This document shows, piece after piece, positions 1 through 7,908 of a DNA stretch of 36,935 nucleotides (the first letter of the stretch is position 1; every line of letters starts with the position of its first letter). Below the pieces are notes generated by a model. That model saw nothing but the letters and a program-made list of their open reading frames with translations, ran no database searches and was not told the origin of the DNA. The position numbers and the translations under genes were made by a program. Location: assembly GCA_016928015.1 (NCBI GenBank), contig JAFGLQ010000020.1:1-36935 (forward strand), written 5' to 3'. This DNA comes from Dehalococcoidaceae bacterium (lineage in GTDB: Bacteria > Chloroflexota > Dehalococcoidia > Dehalococcoidales > CSSed11-197).

Positions 1-1
1 T

Positions 2-637
2 ATCGGCGCCAAGGGTCCGGGCTTGTTTTTCATCATCCCCTTTGTCGACCGGATGGTAAAAGTCGACCTCAGGGTCGTAACCATGGATGTGCCTTCCCAG
101 GATGTTATCACCAAGGATAACGTTACTGTGAGAGTCAATGCCGTGGTTTATTTCCGGGTGGTGAACCCGAATGACGTGGTAGTCAAAGTCCTTGACCACA
201 TCAAGGCTACTTCCCAGATCTCCCAAACCACTCTGCGCAACGTGCTGGGCCAGTCCGAACTGGACGAACTGCTTAGCAAAAGAGAGCAGCTCAACCAGAC
301 TCTGCAGGAAATTATCGATGAACACACCGACCCCTGGGGTGTGAAAGTGAGCACGGTTGAAATCAAGGATGTCGAACTGCCTGAATCCATGCGCCGTTCA
401 ATGGCACGCCAGGCGGAAGCCGAACGGGAAAGAAGAGCCAAGGTTATCCATGCCGATGGTGAGTTCCAGGCTTCGGCCAGGCTCGCCGATGCTGCCAATA
501 TTATCGCCAAAGAACCGGTAACCCTGCAGCTTCGTTATCTGCAGACTCTTACTGAAATCGCCACCGAAAAAAGCAGCACCATCGTTTTCCCGCTTCCCAT
601 AGATATACTCAGCGTTTTCGCTAAAAAAACGGAATAA
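2..637 (+). CDS. Slipin / stomatin-like SPFH (band 7) protein, 5' end outside window
   Basis: The gene is open at the left edge: the frame is uninterrupted from base 2, so the N-terminal membrane anchor and start codon lie outside, and the TTG at 23 is not a convincing start. About 211 residues are visible. They begin in the conserved slipin stretch ([17 protein letters not shown]), continue through the SPFH core ([20 protein letters not shown]) and end in the charged helical part rich in Arg, Glu and Ala ([15 protein letters not shown]). Slipins are membrane-bound scaffolds, often encoded beside an NfeD-type partner and linked to membrane microdomains and membrane protein quality control. 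The C-terminal residues after the coiled coil are short, as in bacterial slipins. Family assignment is firm; the specific role is unknown. Confidence 0.88.
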   Translation: MGAKGPGLFFIIPFVDRMVKVDLRVVTMDVPSQDVITKDNVTVRVNAVVYFRVVNPNDVVVKVLDHIKATSQISQTTLRNVLGQSELDELLSKREQLNQTLQEIIDEHTDPWGVKVSTVEIKDVELPESMRRSMARQAEAERERRAKVIHADGEFQASARLADAANIIAKEPVTLQLRYLQTLTEIATEKSSTIVFPLPIDILSVFAKKTE

Positions 638-648
638 CTCTTGACCCG

Positions 649-682
649 AGCCGCTGCTCCTGGTCCGAAGGGAGCAGCGGCT
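649..682. terminator. Stem-loop between convergent slipin and birA genes
   Basis: AGCCGCTGCTCC (649-660) and its exact complement GGAGCAGCGGCT (671-682) form a 12-bp GC-rich stem with a 10-nt loop. It lies between the slipin stop and the birA stop and overlaps the birA stop codon. There is no clear U-tract on either side, so it is a bidirectional terminator or 3'-end protecting hairpin rather than a textbook intrinsic terminator. Confidence 0.6.
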
Positions 683-1427
683 ATCCGGAACGCAGGCTTA
701 TATCGCCCGCTGCGACCAGTCGCACCTCCCCGGTACTCAAGCGAAGTTTCAAACGCCCTTCAGGCGTGACATCTTCCGCTGTGGCGCAAATAATGCCTTC
801 AGGTCCGGTGGCTTCCACTTGATCGCCCAGCATAAGCATGTGCCGGCGCCACAGCGGATACACGGACTCCCCTTTTTTCAAGCGGGTATAAAGAACATCG
901 GCCGTGTGTAAAAGCTGATGTAAAAACGTTTCCCGGGAAACGTTTTTACCGGCAACACCGGATATATTTCCTGGTGGCAGGGGCAGGCTCCCCAGTCTTT
1001 TTAAATCCACATCAATGTTCACGCCGATTCCGAGGATGGCGTAAATCAGTTCCTGTTTTACTACCCGGCTTTCGATAAGCACCCCGGCTGTCTTTTTACC
1101 GTCTATCAGCACGTCGTTAGGCCATTTAATCCCGGCGCCGCTTAATCCTAATACTTCGGCAGTCAATACCACCGCTACCGCTCCCAGCATAAACAGTTCA
1201 TGTAAATATTTCAACTCGGGGTAAAGAAGCACCGATACTGCCAGTCCCCCTTCGGGAGTTTGCCATGCCCGGCCGAGCCTGCCCCGGCCGTGGGCCTGGT
1301 GAAAGCTCACCACCACGAGTCCTTCTCCGGCTTTCTTGAGAGCATATTCCCGGAGCGTGTCCATGGTAGAGTCAAGGGTCGGGAAATAGAGTATCTCCCT
1401 GCCGATTACCGGGGGTTTCGTTTCCAT
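681..1427 (-). CDS. birA: Biotin--[acetyl-CoA-carboxylase] ligase, monofunctional (class I)
   Basis: This cytoplasmic enzyme activates biotin to biotinoyl-AMP and attaches it to the acceptor lysine of carboxylase biotin carrier domains. The 248-residue protein has the biotin/ATP loop GRGRLGRAW at residues 47-55, the KWPNDVL motif at 101-107 followed by the GKKTAGVLIE strand, and a C-terminal SH3-like domain from about residue 195. There is no N-terminal winged-helix domain, so it should not be a DNA-binding repressor like E. coli BirA. The ATG shares one base with the stop codon of the upstream pilT gene (TGATG) and has no Shine-Dalgarno of its own, so translation is probably coupled. A perfect 30-bp palindrome lies inside the coding sequence at 920-949. 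Confidence 0.93.
   Translation of the reverse strand: METKPPVIGREILYFPTLDSTMDTLREYALKKAGEGLVVVSFHQAHGRGRLGRAWQTPEGGLAVSVLLYPELKYLHELFMLGAVAVVLTAEVLGLSGAGIKWPNDVLIDGKKTAGVLIESRVVKQELIYAILGIGVNIDVDLKRLGSLPLPPGNISGVAGKNVSRETFLHQLLHTADVLYTRLKKGESVYPLWRRHMLMLGDQVEATGPEGIICATAEDVTPEGRLKLRLSTGEVRLVAAGDISLRSG
920..949. other. Perfect 30-bp palindrome with ParB/Noc-like core inside birA
   Basis: Every base from 920 to 949 pairs with its mirror position, giving two 15-bp arms with no spacer. The core at 928-941 is GTTTCCCGGGAAAC. For comparison, the general parS consensus is GTTTCACGTGAAAC and the Bacillus Noc site is ATTTCCCGGGAAAT. The core has the outer G/C of parS and the CCCGGG centre of the Noc site. 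It lies in coding DNA (residues around KNVSRETF of BirA). A chromosome-partitioning or nucleoid-occlusion protein site is the favoured reading; no parA/parB/noc gene is in the window. Confidence 0.55.
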
Positions 1428-2509
1428 CAGTAAGATCTGCCGCCGCTGGCGTTGAAATCAAACATTTTCTGCAGACGTTCCGGATTGGAACTCTTGGAGA
1501 TGGCCTCCTCTTTTGAAACCAGGTTTCTTTTAACCAGGTCGGCCAGGGACTGGTCAAGGGTCTGCATACCGTCTTTGTTGTTGAGTTGAATTACGTTGGG
1601 AAGTTCGTACGTCCGCCCATCTCGTATAAGGTTTCTCACGGCCGCGTTGGCCAGCATTATTTCAAAGGCACCAACCCGGCCCTTATCGGATGCCCGGGGC
1701 AACAACGCCTGTGAAAGGATGCCTTCGATACTCTGAGAAACTTGCAGTCTTATCTGGGGCTGCTGTCCAGGTGGGAACATGTCTATAATCCGGTCGACGG
1801 TCTGGGCGGCGTCCCGTGTGTGCAGTGTGCCCATTACCAGGTGCCCTGTTTCAGCCGCCCGTATGGCTATTGACATGGTTTCGGTATCCCGCATCTCACC
1901 GACTACAATTACATCAGGGTCCTGTCGCAGAGAATGCTTCAAGGCCGCATCGAATGAATGGGTATCATCTCCGAGGTCCCGCTGGGCGATAAGGCATTTT
2001 TTATTTCGATGCAGGTATTCAATAGGGTCTTCAATCGTAATTACGTTACACGCCCTGGTTTCGTTAAGATAGTCCAGCATCGCCGCCATCGTGGTAGATT
2101 TACCACTGCCGGTTGGCCCGGTTACCAGGATCATGCCTCTGGGTTTTAATATCAGCTGCTTACACACCTGCGGCAAACCCAGTTCTTCAATGGTAAGTAT
2201 TTTGAACGGAACCATCCTGAAAGCCATACTCAATGTTCCCCGCTGCTGCATTACGTTGACCCTGTACCTGGCAAGACCGGAAACGGAATAGGCAAAATCA
2301 AGCTCCCTCTCCCTTTCGAAAACCTGGCGCTGTTCGGAAGAAGTGATGTGTTCAAACAGTTTTTCCAGGATTTCCTGGGTCATAGCGGGAAATTCCGTCT
2401 GAACTACCAGGTTTCCATCAATCCGGAAAACCGGCGGGCTGGGAACGCGTAAATGCACGTCCGAAGCCTTGAACTCGACCATGCGCCGTAAAATGTCGTC
2501 TATATGCAC
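1427..2509 (-). CDS. pilT: PilT-type twitching motility ATPase
   Basis: This is a hexameric secretion-superfamily ATPase that retracts type IV pili by driving pilin depolymerisation at the inner membrane. The 360-residue protein shows an N-terminal PAS-like region beginning MHIDDILRRMVEFKASDVHL, Walker A GPTGSGKST at 131-139, the Asp box (TIEDPIEYLH), Walker B (DVIVVGEMRD), the His box (GHLVMGTLHT) and, near residue 290, AVRNLIRDGRTYELPN. That last stretch is the PilT version of the AIRNLIRE motif and argues against PilB or GspE. The start is GTG with GGGGGAG five to six bases upstream. It is followed directly by birA, and no other pilus gene is in the window, so its partners must lie elsewhere or its role differs. 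Confidence 0.9.
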   Translation of the reverse strand: MHIDDILRRMVEFKASDVHLRVPSPPVFRIDGNLVVQTEFPAMTQEILEKLFEHITSSEQRQVFERERELDFAYSVSGLARYRVNVMQQRGTLSMAFRMVPFKILTIEELGLPQVCKQLILKPRGMILVTGPTGSGKSTTMAAMLDYLNETRACNVITIEDPIEYLHRNKKCLIAQRDLGDDTHSFDAALKHSLRQDPDVIVVGEMRDTETMSIAIRAAETGHLVMGTLHTRDAAQTVDRIIDMFPPGQQPQIRLQVSQSIEGILSQALLPRASDKGRVGAFEIMLANAAVRNLIRDGRTYELPNVIQLNNKDGMQTLDQSLADLVKRNLVSKEEAISKSSNPERLQKMFDFNASGGRSY

Positions 2510-2645
2510 TTGTACTCCCCCTGCATGCTTTATAATCCTGGTTCCCGGCAGCCGTAACAGTTATCATCGCCGCGACTGAAACAAACCGGCATATATTTTA
2601 CCATGATTTCAACCTGCGGGCTTGTGCCAGCAGGCAAGCCCATAA

Positions 2646-2674
2646 TTGACAGTTGCAAGCCGGAATATTATCAT
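2646..2674 (+). promoter_or_regulatory. Sigma-70-type promoter of the DUF39 operon
   Basis: TTGACA (2646-2651), a 17-base spacer and TATCAT (2669-2674) form a near-consensus promoter. Transcription should start near 2681. This falls inside the longest reading frame, so the upstream ATG at 2603 is excluded and translation starts at 2708. Confidence 0.75.
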
Positions 2675-2707
2675 TTAGGTTCAGTTGAATATGGCTGGTT
2701 GATAATT

Positions 2708-3928
2708 ATGCCTAAGACTATCGAAGAAATAAACGCTAAAATCAAGGCCGGCAAGGCTGTGGTGGTCAATGCCGAAGAAGTCATCGGCATTGTCCGTGAA
2801 AAGGGTATCGCCCGCTCAGCCGTTGATATCGATGTGGTAACTACCGGAACATTCGCCCCCATGTGTTCTTCCGGGATTTATTTTAATATCGGCCACTCCA
2901 AGCCGCGCATCAAACTCGAAGCCGCCCGAACTTACCTGAACGATGTGCCCGCTTATTCAGGGTTTGCCGCTATCGACATCATGCTCGGGGCTACCGCCCT
3001 GCCGGAAAGCGATCCGAGAAATAAAATACACCCGGGAGATTTCAATTACGGCGGCGGCCATGTAATCGAAGAACTGGTATCCGGCAAGGATGTATGCCTT
3101 TCGGCTGCCACTTATGGAACTGATTGCTACCCGCGTAAAAAACTGGAAACGTGGATAAACATCCGCGACTTAAACGATGCCGTTCTTTACAACTTCAGAA
3201 ATGCTTACCAGAACTACAACGTAGCGGTCAACGTTTCCGACAAGACTATCTATACCTACCTGGGTATATTGAAACCCCGTATGGGGAATGCTGTATACTG
3301 CTGCGCCGGCCAGCTGTCTCCACTGCTTAACGACCCCTGGTATAAAACTATTGGCATCGGCACCAGGGTCTTTTTAGGCGGAGGCTCAGGGTATATAGCG
3401 TGGCCGGGAACTCAATTCAACCCGTCGGTTCCGCGCACTGAAGCCGGCATTCCCAAACGGGGAGCGGCAACTCTTTCTCTTATAGGTGATCTTAAAAACA
3501 TGCAACCGCGCTGGCTGAGAGGGGTTAGTATGCAGGGTTACGGAGTTTCACTTTCGGTAGGTGTCGGTATCCCCATTCCAGTCCTGAACGAGGAAATTCT
3601 TGCACATACCGCCGTTACCGATGACGATATACCTGCCACGATAATTGATTATTCAAGGGATTACCCCCAGAACCTGCCCGATGTTCTGGGTGAAGTAACC
3701 TATGCCCAGCTGCGCAGCGGCAGGATTCGGTTTAATAACAGAGATATCCCCACGGCTTCGCTCTCGAGCTATTCCAGGGCGCTGGAAATTGCCAATATTT
3801 TAAAGGAGTGGATGAATCAGGGCGCGTTTCTGCTTTCCCAGCCGGTAACCCCGCTTCCGGGAATCGAAAGCGGTTTGGCCTTCAAGCCCCTTAACTACCG
3901 TCCGGTCGAGAGGAACAATTCCAGCTAA
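2708..3928 (+). CDS. DUF39 / COG1900 homocysteine biosynthesis protein
   Basis: In methanogens, COG1900 (DUF39) proteins take part in making homocysteine from aspartate semialdehyde and a sulfide source, together with a NIL-domain ferredoxin; a homolog of that ferredoxin follows here. The protein has 406 residues from the chosen ATG. Cysteines lie at 53 (PMCSSG), 130 and 140 (KDVCLSAATYGTDCYP) plus a CC pair later (YCCAGQLSP). C53 and C130 sit where the conserved functional cysteines of the family are expected. Gly-rich stretches such as FLGGGSGYIAWPGT are also typical. There is no C-terminal CBS pair, unlike some archaeal homologs. The start at 2708 follows from the promoter at 2646-2674 and from the family-like N-terminus MPKTIEEINAKIKAGKAVVV. 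The Shine-Dalgarno is weak. Confidence 0.88.
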   Translation: MPKTIEEINAKIKAGKAVVVNAEEVIGIVREKGIARSAVDIDVVTTGTFAPMCSSGIYFNIGHSKPRIKLEAARTYLNDVPAYSGFAAIDIMLGATALPESDPRNKIHPGDFNYGGGHVIEELVSGKDVCLSAATYGTDCYPRKKLETWINIRDLNDAVLYNFRNAYQNYNVAVNVSDKTIYTYLGILKPRMGNAVYCCAGQLSPLLNDPWYKTIGIGTRVFLGGGSGYIAWPGTQFNPSVPRTEAGIPKRGAATLSLIGDLKNMQPRWLRGVSMQGYGVSLSVGVGIPIPVLNEEILAHTAVTDDDIPATIIDYSRDYPQNLPDVLGEVTYAQLRSGRIRFNNRDIPTASLSSYSRALEIANILKEWMNQGAFLLSQPVTPLPGIESGLAFKPLNYRPVERNNSS

Positions 3929-3945
3929 CTGCCCGATGTAAATAT

Positions 3946-4356
3946 ATGAAAGTTTCACGAAAAATCGTTCTGCACTTTCCCGCCCGGCTGGTCGAAGAAG
4001 CTATTGCCTACCGCCTGGTCAAGGAATACAACCTCCAGTTCAACATTTTAAAGGCCTCGATTATACCCGACAGTGAAGGTTTCATTGTCCTTGAACTCAC
4101 CGGTGAGCAGGAGGATTATGACCGGGGTGTCCGTTTTTTAACCAAAATCGGAGTCAATATCGAAGCGCTCAGCCAGAATGTGGTAAGAAATGAAGACAAA
4201 TGCACCCATTGCGGCGCCTGTCTGACGGTATGTCCTACCGGGGCATTCGAAATTGAACCGGGTACCCGGCGTGTCCTTTTTATGCATGACAGGTGCATAG
4301 CCTGTTCCATGTGTCTGAAAGCCTGTCCACCCAGAGCCATGGAACTTCACTTTTAA
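3946..4356 (+). CDS. NIL domain / 2x[4Fe-4S] ferredoxin protein
   Basis: This 136-residue protein has an N-terminal NIL (ACT-like, ligand-binding) domain at about 1-80 and a C-terminal ferredoxin domain. The ferredoxin has two complete cluster motifs, CTHCGACLTVCP and CIACSMCLKACP. It lies 17 bases after the DUF39 gene and abuts the next gene (TAA directly followed by ATG). The family is the recognised partner of COG1900 proteins in the anaerobic homocysteine route, where it is thought to supply electrons or help in sulfur delivery. The NIL domain is otherwise best known from MetN methionine transporters, which suggests sensing or binding of a sulfur amino acid. The Shine-Dalgarno is weak, so translation may depend on the upstream gene. 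Confidence 0.88.
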   Translation: MKVSRKIVLHFPARLVEEAIAYRLVKEYNLQFNILKASIIPDSEGFIVLELTGEQEDYDRGVRFLTKIGVNIEALSQNVVRNEDKCTHCGACLTVCPTGAFEIEPGTRRVLFMHDRCIACSMCLKACPPRAMELHF

Positions 4357-5082
4357 ATGTATGAGCCTAGAAACTACCGCCACCATGTTCAAGCCCGCGG
4401 TCTGATATCCTTCCAGGTTGGTATGCAGGAAAGCGATCTTTTCATTCTGGCAGGCACGGACCTCTCGCGCGAAGCCATTGTTTTCCTGGAGGAATGCCGT
4501 TCCGTTATTTCCGGCTATATCCGGACAAACCCTGAATTCGGCTCGTCTCTTTCGCCCCTGCCTCTGGACCAGCAGGCACATGCAATAGTTCGCGAAATGT
4601 ATTCGGCTTCCCTGAAAGCAGGAGTAGGCCCCATGGCCGGCGTAGCCGGCGCCATCGCCGAATTTATCGGCCGCCGCCTGTTGGCAATGACTCCGGAAAT
4701 AATAATAGAAAACGGCGGCGATATTTTTATAAAAACTGCTATATCCCGCCGGATAGGCATATATGCCGGAAACTCTCCGCTTTCGGGTAAAATCGGACTG
4801 GCGATCTCGCCTGAAGCAACGCCCGCAGGAATTTGCACTTCATCCGGTACGGTCGGCCCTTCCCTGAGCTTTGGAAAGGCCGATGCCGCTGTAGTCCTCA
4901 GCCATTCCTGCACGCTGGCGGATGCGGCTGCTACCGCTATCGGCAACACGGTTACCTGTCCTGATGCAATTGCAGGCGGCCTTGACCTGGCGAAAAACAT
5001 AGAAGGCATCAGTGGCGCGGTTATTATTATTGGTGACAGCATGGGCGCCTGGGGCGACATAGAACTGGTAAGACTTGATTAG
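4357..5082 (+). CDS. UPF0280 / COG2122 ApbE-like protein
   Basis: The 241-residue product matches the UPF0280 family, distantly related to ApbE flavin transferases. Typical stretches are GVGPMAGVAGAIAEFIG near residue 90, the EIIIENGGDIFIK strand, and the GLAISPEATPAGICTSSGTVGPSLSFGKADAAVV region. It ends with DAAATAIGN and a SMGAWGDIELV tail. COG2122 genes co-occur with COG1900 and NIL-ferredoxin genes in anaerobes and have been tied to homocysteine synthesis or sulfide assimilation. The exact reaction is not established. The start codon follows the previous stop with no spacing, so the three genes form one translational unit. An out-of-frame ATG four bases on is rejected because only the 4357 frame gives the family sequence. 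Confidence 0.87.
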   Translation: MYEPRNYRHHVQARGLISFQVGMQESDLFILAGTDLSREAIVFLEECRSVISGYIRTNPEFGSSLSPLPLDQQAHAIVREMYSASLKAGVGPMAGVAGAIAEFIGRRLLAMTPEIIIENGGDIFIKTAISRRIGIYAGNSPLSGKIGLAISPEATPAGICTSSGTVGPSLSFGKADAAVVLSHSCTLADAAATAIGNTVTCPDAIAGGLDLAKNIEGISGAVIIIGDSMGAWGDIELVRLD

Positions 5083-5104
5083 TGCATTTCGATGCATCTA
5101 TAAT
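5075..5104 (+). promoter_or_regulatory. Candidate internal promoter giving a leaderless rpe mRNA
   Basis: TTGATT (5075-5080), an 18-base spacer and a perfect TATAAT (5099-5104) would start transcription near 5111, about three bases before the rpe ATG at 5114. The spacer holds a small stem-loop, TGCAT-TTCG-ATGCA (5083-5096). No Shine-Dalgarno precedes the ATG, which agrees with a leaderless message. Confidence 0.5.
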
Positions 5105-5113
5105 TCCAACCAT

Positions 5114-5776
5114 ATGAGAAGTGAAACACTAATTGTACCGGCTGTTCTCACTGATGAGCCGGCTAAACTCGCTTCGATGGTTGAAAGTTCACGCCAGTTT
5201 ACCGACTGGGTACAAATAGACCTGATGGACGGGCAGTTTGTCTCCTCAGTGAGCGTCACACCGGGTGACATTGAAATGTTATGCCCTGAAATCGGCTGGG
5301 AAGCCCACATCATGGCGATGCACCCGGAACAAATGTTCGAACAGATAAACCGGGCTGGTGCCAAAAGGGTTATTTTTCATCACGAAGCCACCACCAGGCA
5401 TGCTGATGTGATCCGCAAAGCTCGTGAATTCAATTTAAGAGTTGGTGTAGCCCTTAATCCCGAAACGCCTGTTGAGGCCATGAAGGAATATGCCCCGGGC
5501 ATTGATTGCGTTCTTCTCATGACGGTCAACCCCGGTTATTACGGAGCGCCTTTTATACCTGGCGTCCTGGATAAAATCAGCCGGATAAGAAAACGTTTTC
5601 CCGGTGTTGATATCGGTATAGACGGTGGCATTAAACCGGGTAACATAACTCTGGTCGCCCGGCACGGGGTAGATTTTATCTGCGTCGGCAGCGCCATATT
5701 TTTAAGCCCCGAACCGGCACGCAGTTACCTGGAACTTTACCAACAGGTTAACAGTCCCCAGCAGGGAACATCTTAA
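5114..5776 (+). CDS. rpe: Ribulose-phosphate 3-epimerase, divergent
   Basis: The enzyme interconverts ribulose 5-phosphate and xylulose 5-phosphate in the non-oxidative pentose phosphate pathway, in keeping with the facing transketolase gene. The 220-residue TIM barrel keeps the main signatures: [11 protein letters not shown] (catalytic Asp), HIMAMHPEQ, a FHHEA strand, [12 protein letters not shown] and the phosphate-binding IGIDGGI plus GSAIF loops. It is divergent: the usual N-terminal PS(I/L)LSADF reads PAVLTDEP, and NPGFGGQ reads NPGYYGA. The ATG at 5114 is preferred to the upstream in-frame TTG at 5075, because the extra 13 residues match nothing and overlap both the COG2122 gene and a promoter. 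The 3' end overlaps transketolase by 29 bases, tail to tail. Confidence 0.82.
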   Translation: MRSETLIVPAVLTDEPAKLASMVESSRQFTDWVQIDLMDGQFVSSVSVTPGDIEMLCPEIGWEAHIMAMHPEQMFEQINRAGAKRVIFHHEATTRHADVIRKAREFNLRVGVALNPETPVEAMKEYAPGIDCVLLMTVNPGYYGAPFIPGVLDKISRIRKRFPGVDIGIDGGIKPGNITLVARHGVDFICVGSAIFLSPEPARSYLELYQQVNSPQQGTS

Positions 5777-7754
5777 GGGCTGCTTTTACAATATTGTCCA
5801 CATTTATCCCCAGAGATTGATACACCTGCTCCCAAGGGGCTGATGCTCCGAACTTATCCACAGCAATATTAACGCCTTCGGTTCCGGTATATCGCTGCCA
5901 GCCCAGGCTGCGGCCGGCTTCAACAGAGATACGCCTGGTGATGCCCGGAGGGAGCACGCTGTCTCGGTAATCTTGCGGCTGGATGTTAAAAAGTTCCCAT
6001 GAAGGCATCGAAATCACGCTGGACTCTATGCCCTTGTCTTTCAACTGCCTGCCCGCTTCCAGCGCCAGGTTTACTTCAGAACCGGAAGCCATAATTAATA
6101 ATTCCGGTTCTTTTCCGGATTGCCAGAGTACATAGGCGCCTTTATCAACCGCCCTTTTTTCACCTGTGGCAGTATCGATAACGGGCAGTTTCTGCCGCGT
6201 GAGCACCAGAGCCGTGGGACCATGCCGCCGTTTAAGGGCCACTTTCCAGGCTTCCAGCGTTTCAAAGCCATCCGCCGGTCTGAGCGTTACCACGCCCGGA
6301 ACCAGCCTCAATCCCATCAACTGTTCAACTGGTTGATGAGTAGGACCGTCTTCACCCAGCCCGATGGAATCGTGGGTATATACATAAATTACACCAAGCC
6401 CCATCAAAGCAGCCAGCCTTACCGGCGGGCGCATGTAGTCGTAAAATATCAAAAAAGTGCCCACGTAGGGGATAACTCCGCCGTGCAGGCACATACCGTT
6501 GGCGATCGCCCCCATGGCGTGTTCTCTGACCCCGAAATGAAGATTGCGCCCGTTGTAGTCCTGCCGGTTGAAATCCCCTGCACCTTTCATAATCGTTTTG
6601 TTGGATGGTGCCAGGTCAGCCGAACCTCCCATCAGGTTATCCACAGTTTGAGCCAGGGCGTTGAGAACAACTCCGGAAGCTTCCCGGGTGGCCATCGGCT
6701 TTACCAGGTCCTTCTCAATGTTTTCCAGGCTTTCTTCCCATCCCTGGGGTAAGTTTCCCTCAATTTGCCGGAAATAACGGCCGGCATCATCCGGATACTG
6801 CATGGCATAGTCTTCGATCATTGCTTGCCATTGTTTCCGGGCCAGCCTGCCCTGTTCTTTAACCAGGGAAAACTGGTCTCTGGCTTCCGGCGGCACTTCG
6901 AAAGGTCCCCATTTCCAACCCAGGTTGTGCCGGGTCAGCGTGACTTCTTCCGGGCCCAGAGGCTCACCGTGAGCCGAAGCCGTTCCGGCCTTGCCGGGAC
7001 TGCCATAACCGATGCAGGTGGTACAAACAATCAGGACGGGCTTATCTTTGATACTCTTCGCCCGGTTCAATGCCATATCGACCGAATCTGCGTCGAGCCC
7101 GTCGATCGGACCGATGACGTGCCAGCCGTAGGCTCTGAACCTGGCGCCGACGTCCTCGGTGAAAGTAACATCGGTAGAACCCTCTATGCTTATGTTGTTG
7201 TCGTCATACAGGCAGATAAGGTTATTCAAACCCAGGCTGCCGGCCAGCGAAGCCGCTTCGGAAGTTACGCCTTCCATCATGTCCCCATCCGAGGCCATAA
7301 CGTAAGTATAATGATCAACAATATTGAAACCGGGTTTGTTAAACCTGGCAGCCAGCCATCTCTCAACGATTGCCATTCCGACCGCGTTGGCAAATCCCTG
7401 CCCGAGCGGCCCGGTCGTGGTTTCTACACCGGTATCCGGGTCGTATTCAGGATGGCCGGGAGTCATACTGCCAAGCTGGCGAAATTTCTGCAGTTCTTCG
7501 AGGGGCATAGGGTAACCATAAAGATGAAGCAATGAGTAAAGCAAAGCCGATGCGTGGCCTGCGGACAGAACGAATCTGTCCCGGTCGGGCCAGCCGGGTT
7601 CGTGGGGATCATGCCTGAGATGTTTATGCCACAGGGTATAGGCCATGACAGCCATACCCATCGGCGCCCCGGGATGGCCCGAACGGGCTTTTTCCACGGC
7701 ATCAATAGAAAGAAATCTCAGCGCGTTGATGCATAATTCGTCTAAATTCGTCAT
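5748..7754 (-). CDS. tkt: Transketolase
   Basis: This thiamine diphosphate enzyme moves two-carbon ketol units between sugar phosphates in the non-oxidative pentose phosphate pathway. At 668 residues it is full length. Visible motifs are [11 protein letters not shown] near the N-terminus, the [16 protein letters not shown] loop, the ThDP motif starting [10 protein letters not shown] and continuing to DDNNISIEG, the pyrimidine-domain stretch [13 protein letters not shown], and [15 protein letters not shown]. The C-terminal domain is complete. The ATG at 7754 gives the family N-terminus [20 protein letters not shown]. No Shine-Dalgarno precedes it, and the -10 box ends about ten bases upstream, so the mRNA looks leaderless. 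It diverges from a LysR-type gene that may regulate it, and its 3' end overlaps rpe. Confidence 0.95.
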   Translation of the reverse strand: MTNLDELCINALRFLSIDAVEKARSGHPGAPMGMAVMAYTLWHKHLRHDPHEPGWPDRDRFVLSAGHASALLYSLLHLYGYPMPLEELQKFRQLGSMTPGHPEYDPDTGVETTTGPLGQGFANAVGMAIVERWLAARFNKPGFNIVDHYTYVMASDGDMMEGVTSEAASLAGSLGLNNLICLYDDNNISIEGSTDVTFTEDVGARFRAYGWHVIGPIDGLDADSVDMALNRAKSIKDKPVLIVCTTCIGYGSPGKAGTASAHGEPLGPEEVTLTRHNLGWKWGPFEVPPEARDQFSLVKEQGRLARKQWQAMIEDYAMQYPDDAGRYFRQIEGNLPQGWEESLENIEKDLVKPMATREASGVVLNALAQTVDNLMGGSADLAPSNKTIMKGAGDFNRQDYNGRNLHFGVREHAMGAIANGMCLHGGVIPYVGTFLIFYDYMRPPVRLAALMGLGVIYVYTHDSIGLGEDGPTHQPVEQLMGLRLVPGVVTLRPADGFETLEAWKVALKRRHGPTALVLTRQKLPVIDTATGEKRAVDKGAYVLWQSGKEPELLIMASGSEVNLALEAGRQLKDKGIESSVISMPSWELFNIQPQDYRDSVLPPGITRRISVEAGRSLGWQRYTGTEGVNIAVDKFGASAPWEQVYQSLGINVDNIVKAALKMFPAGDC

Positions 7755-7764
7755 AACGGTAAAA

Positions 7765-7793
7765 ATTCTATACTACTGGACCGGTCATTTCAA
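7765..7793 (-). promoter_or_regulatory. Promoter of tkt, close to the start codon
   Basis: On the minus strand TTGAAA (7793-7788), a 17-base spacer and TAGAAT (7770-7765) precede tkt. Transcription should start near 7758, only about four bases before the ATG. An 8-bp palindrome, GACCGGTC (7779-7786), lies in the spacer and could bind a regulator such as the divergent LysR protein. Confidence 0.55.
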
Positions 7794-7908
7794 ATCAGTA
7801 TGCACTCAATAACCGGCGCTCCAGGTCTGTATATTAATAAGGCTTGTGAGTTTATTTTGAATGGTTTAAAATTACGATAAGATTATTTTATATTACCGGG
7901 GGAACGAA

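Noticed and set aside
2603-2707. N-terminal extension of the DUF39 gene from an upstream in-frame ATG
   Set aside because: The promoter at 2646-2674 lies inside it, and the added 35 residues do not resemble the family; the start at 2708 gives the usual N-terminus.
5075-5113. Extension of rpe to a TTG at 5075
   Set aside because: The extra 13 residues have no RPE similarity and cover the candidate promoter and the end of the previous gene.
6120-7535. Long open frames on the plus strand opposite transketolase
   Set aside because: They are shadows of a clear transketolase gene and show no recognisable domain or ribosome binding site.
7836-7856. AATAA-N11-TTATT as a LysR-type box
   Set aside because: The dyad is short and AT-rich in an AT-rich stretch and does not give a clean T-N11-A core; only noted in the gene entry.
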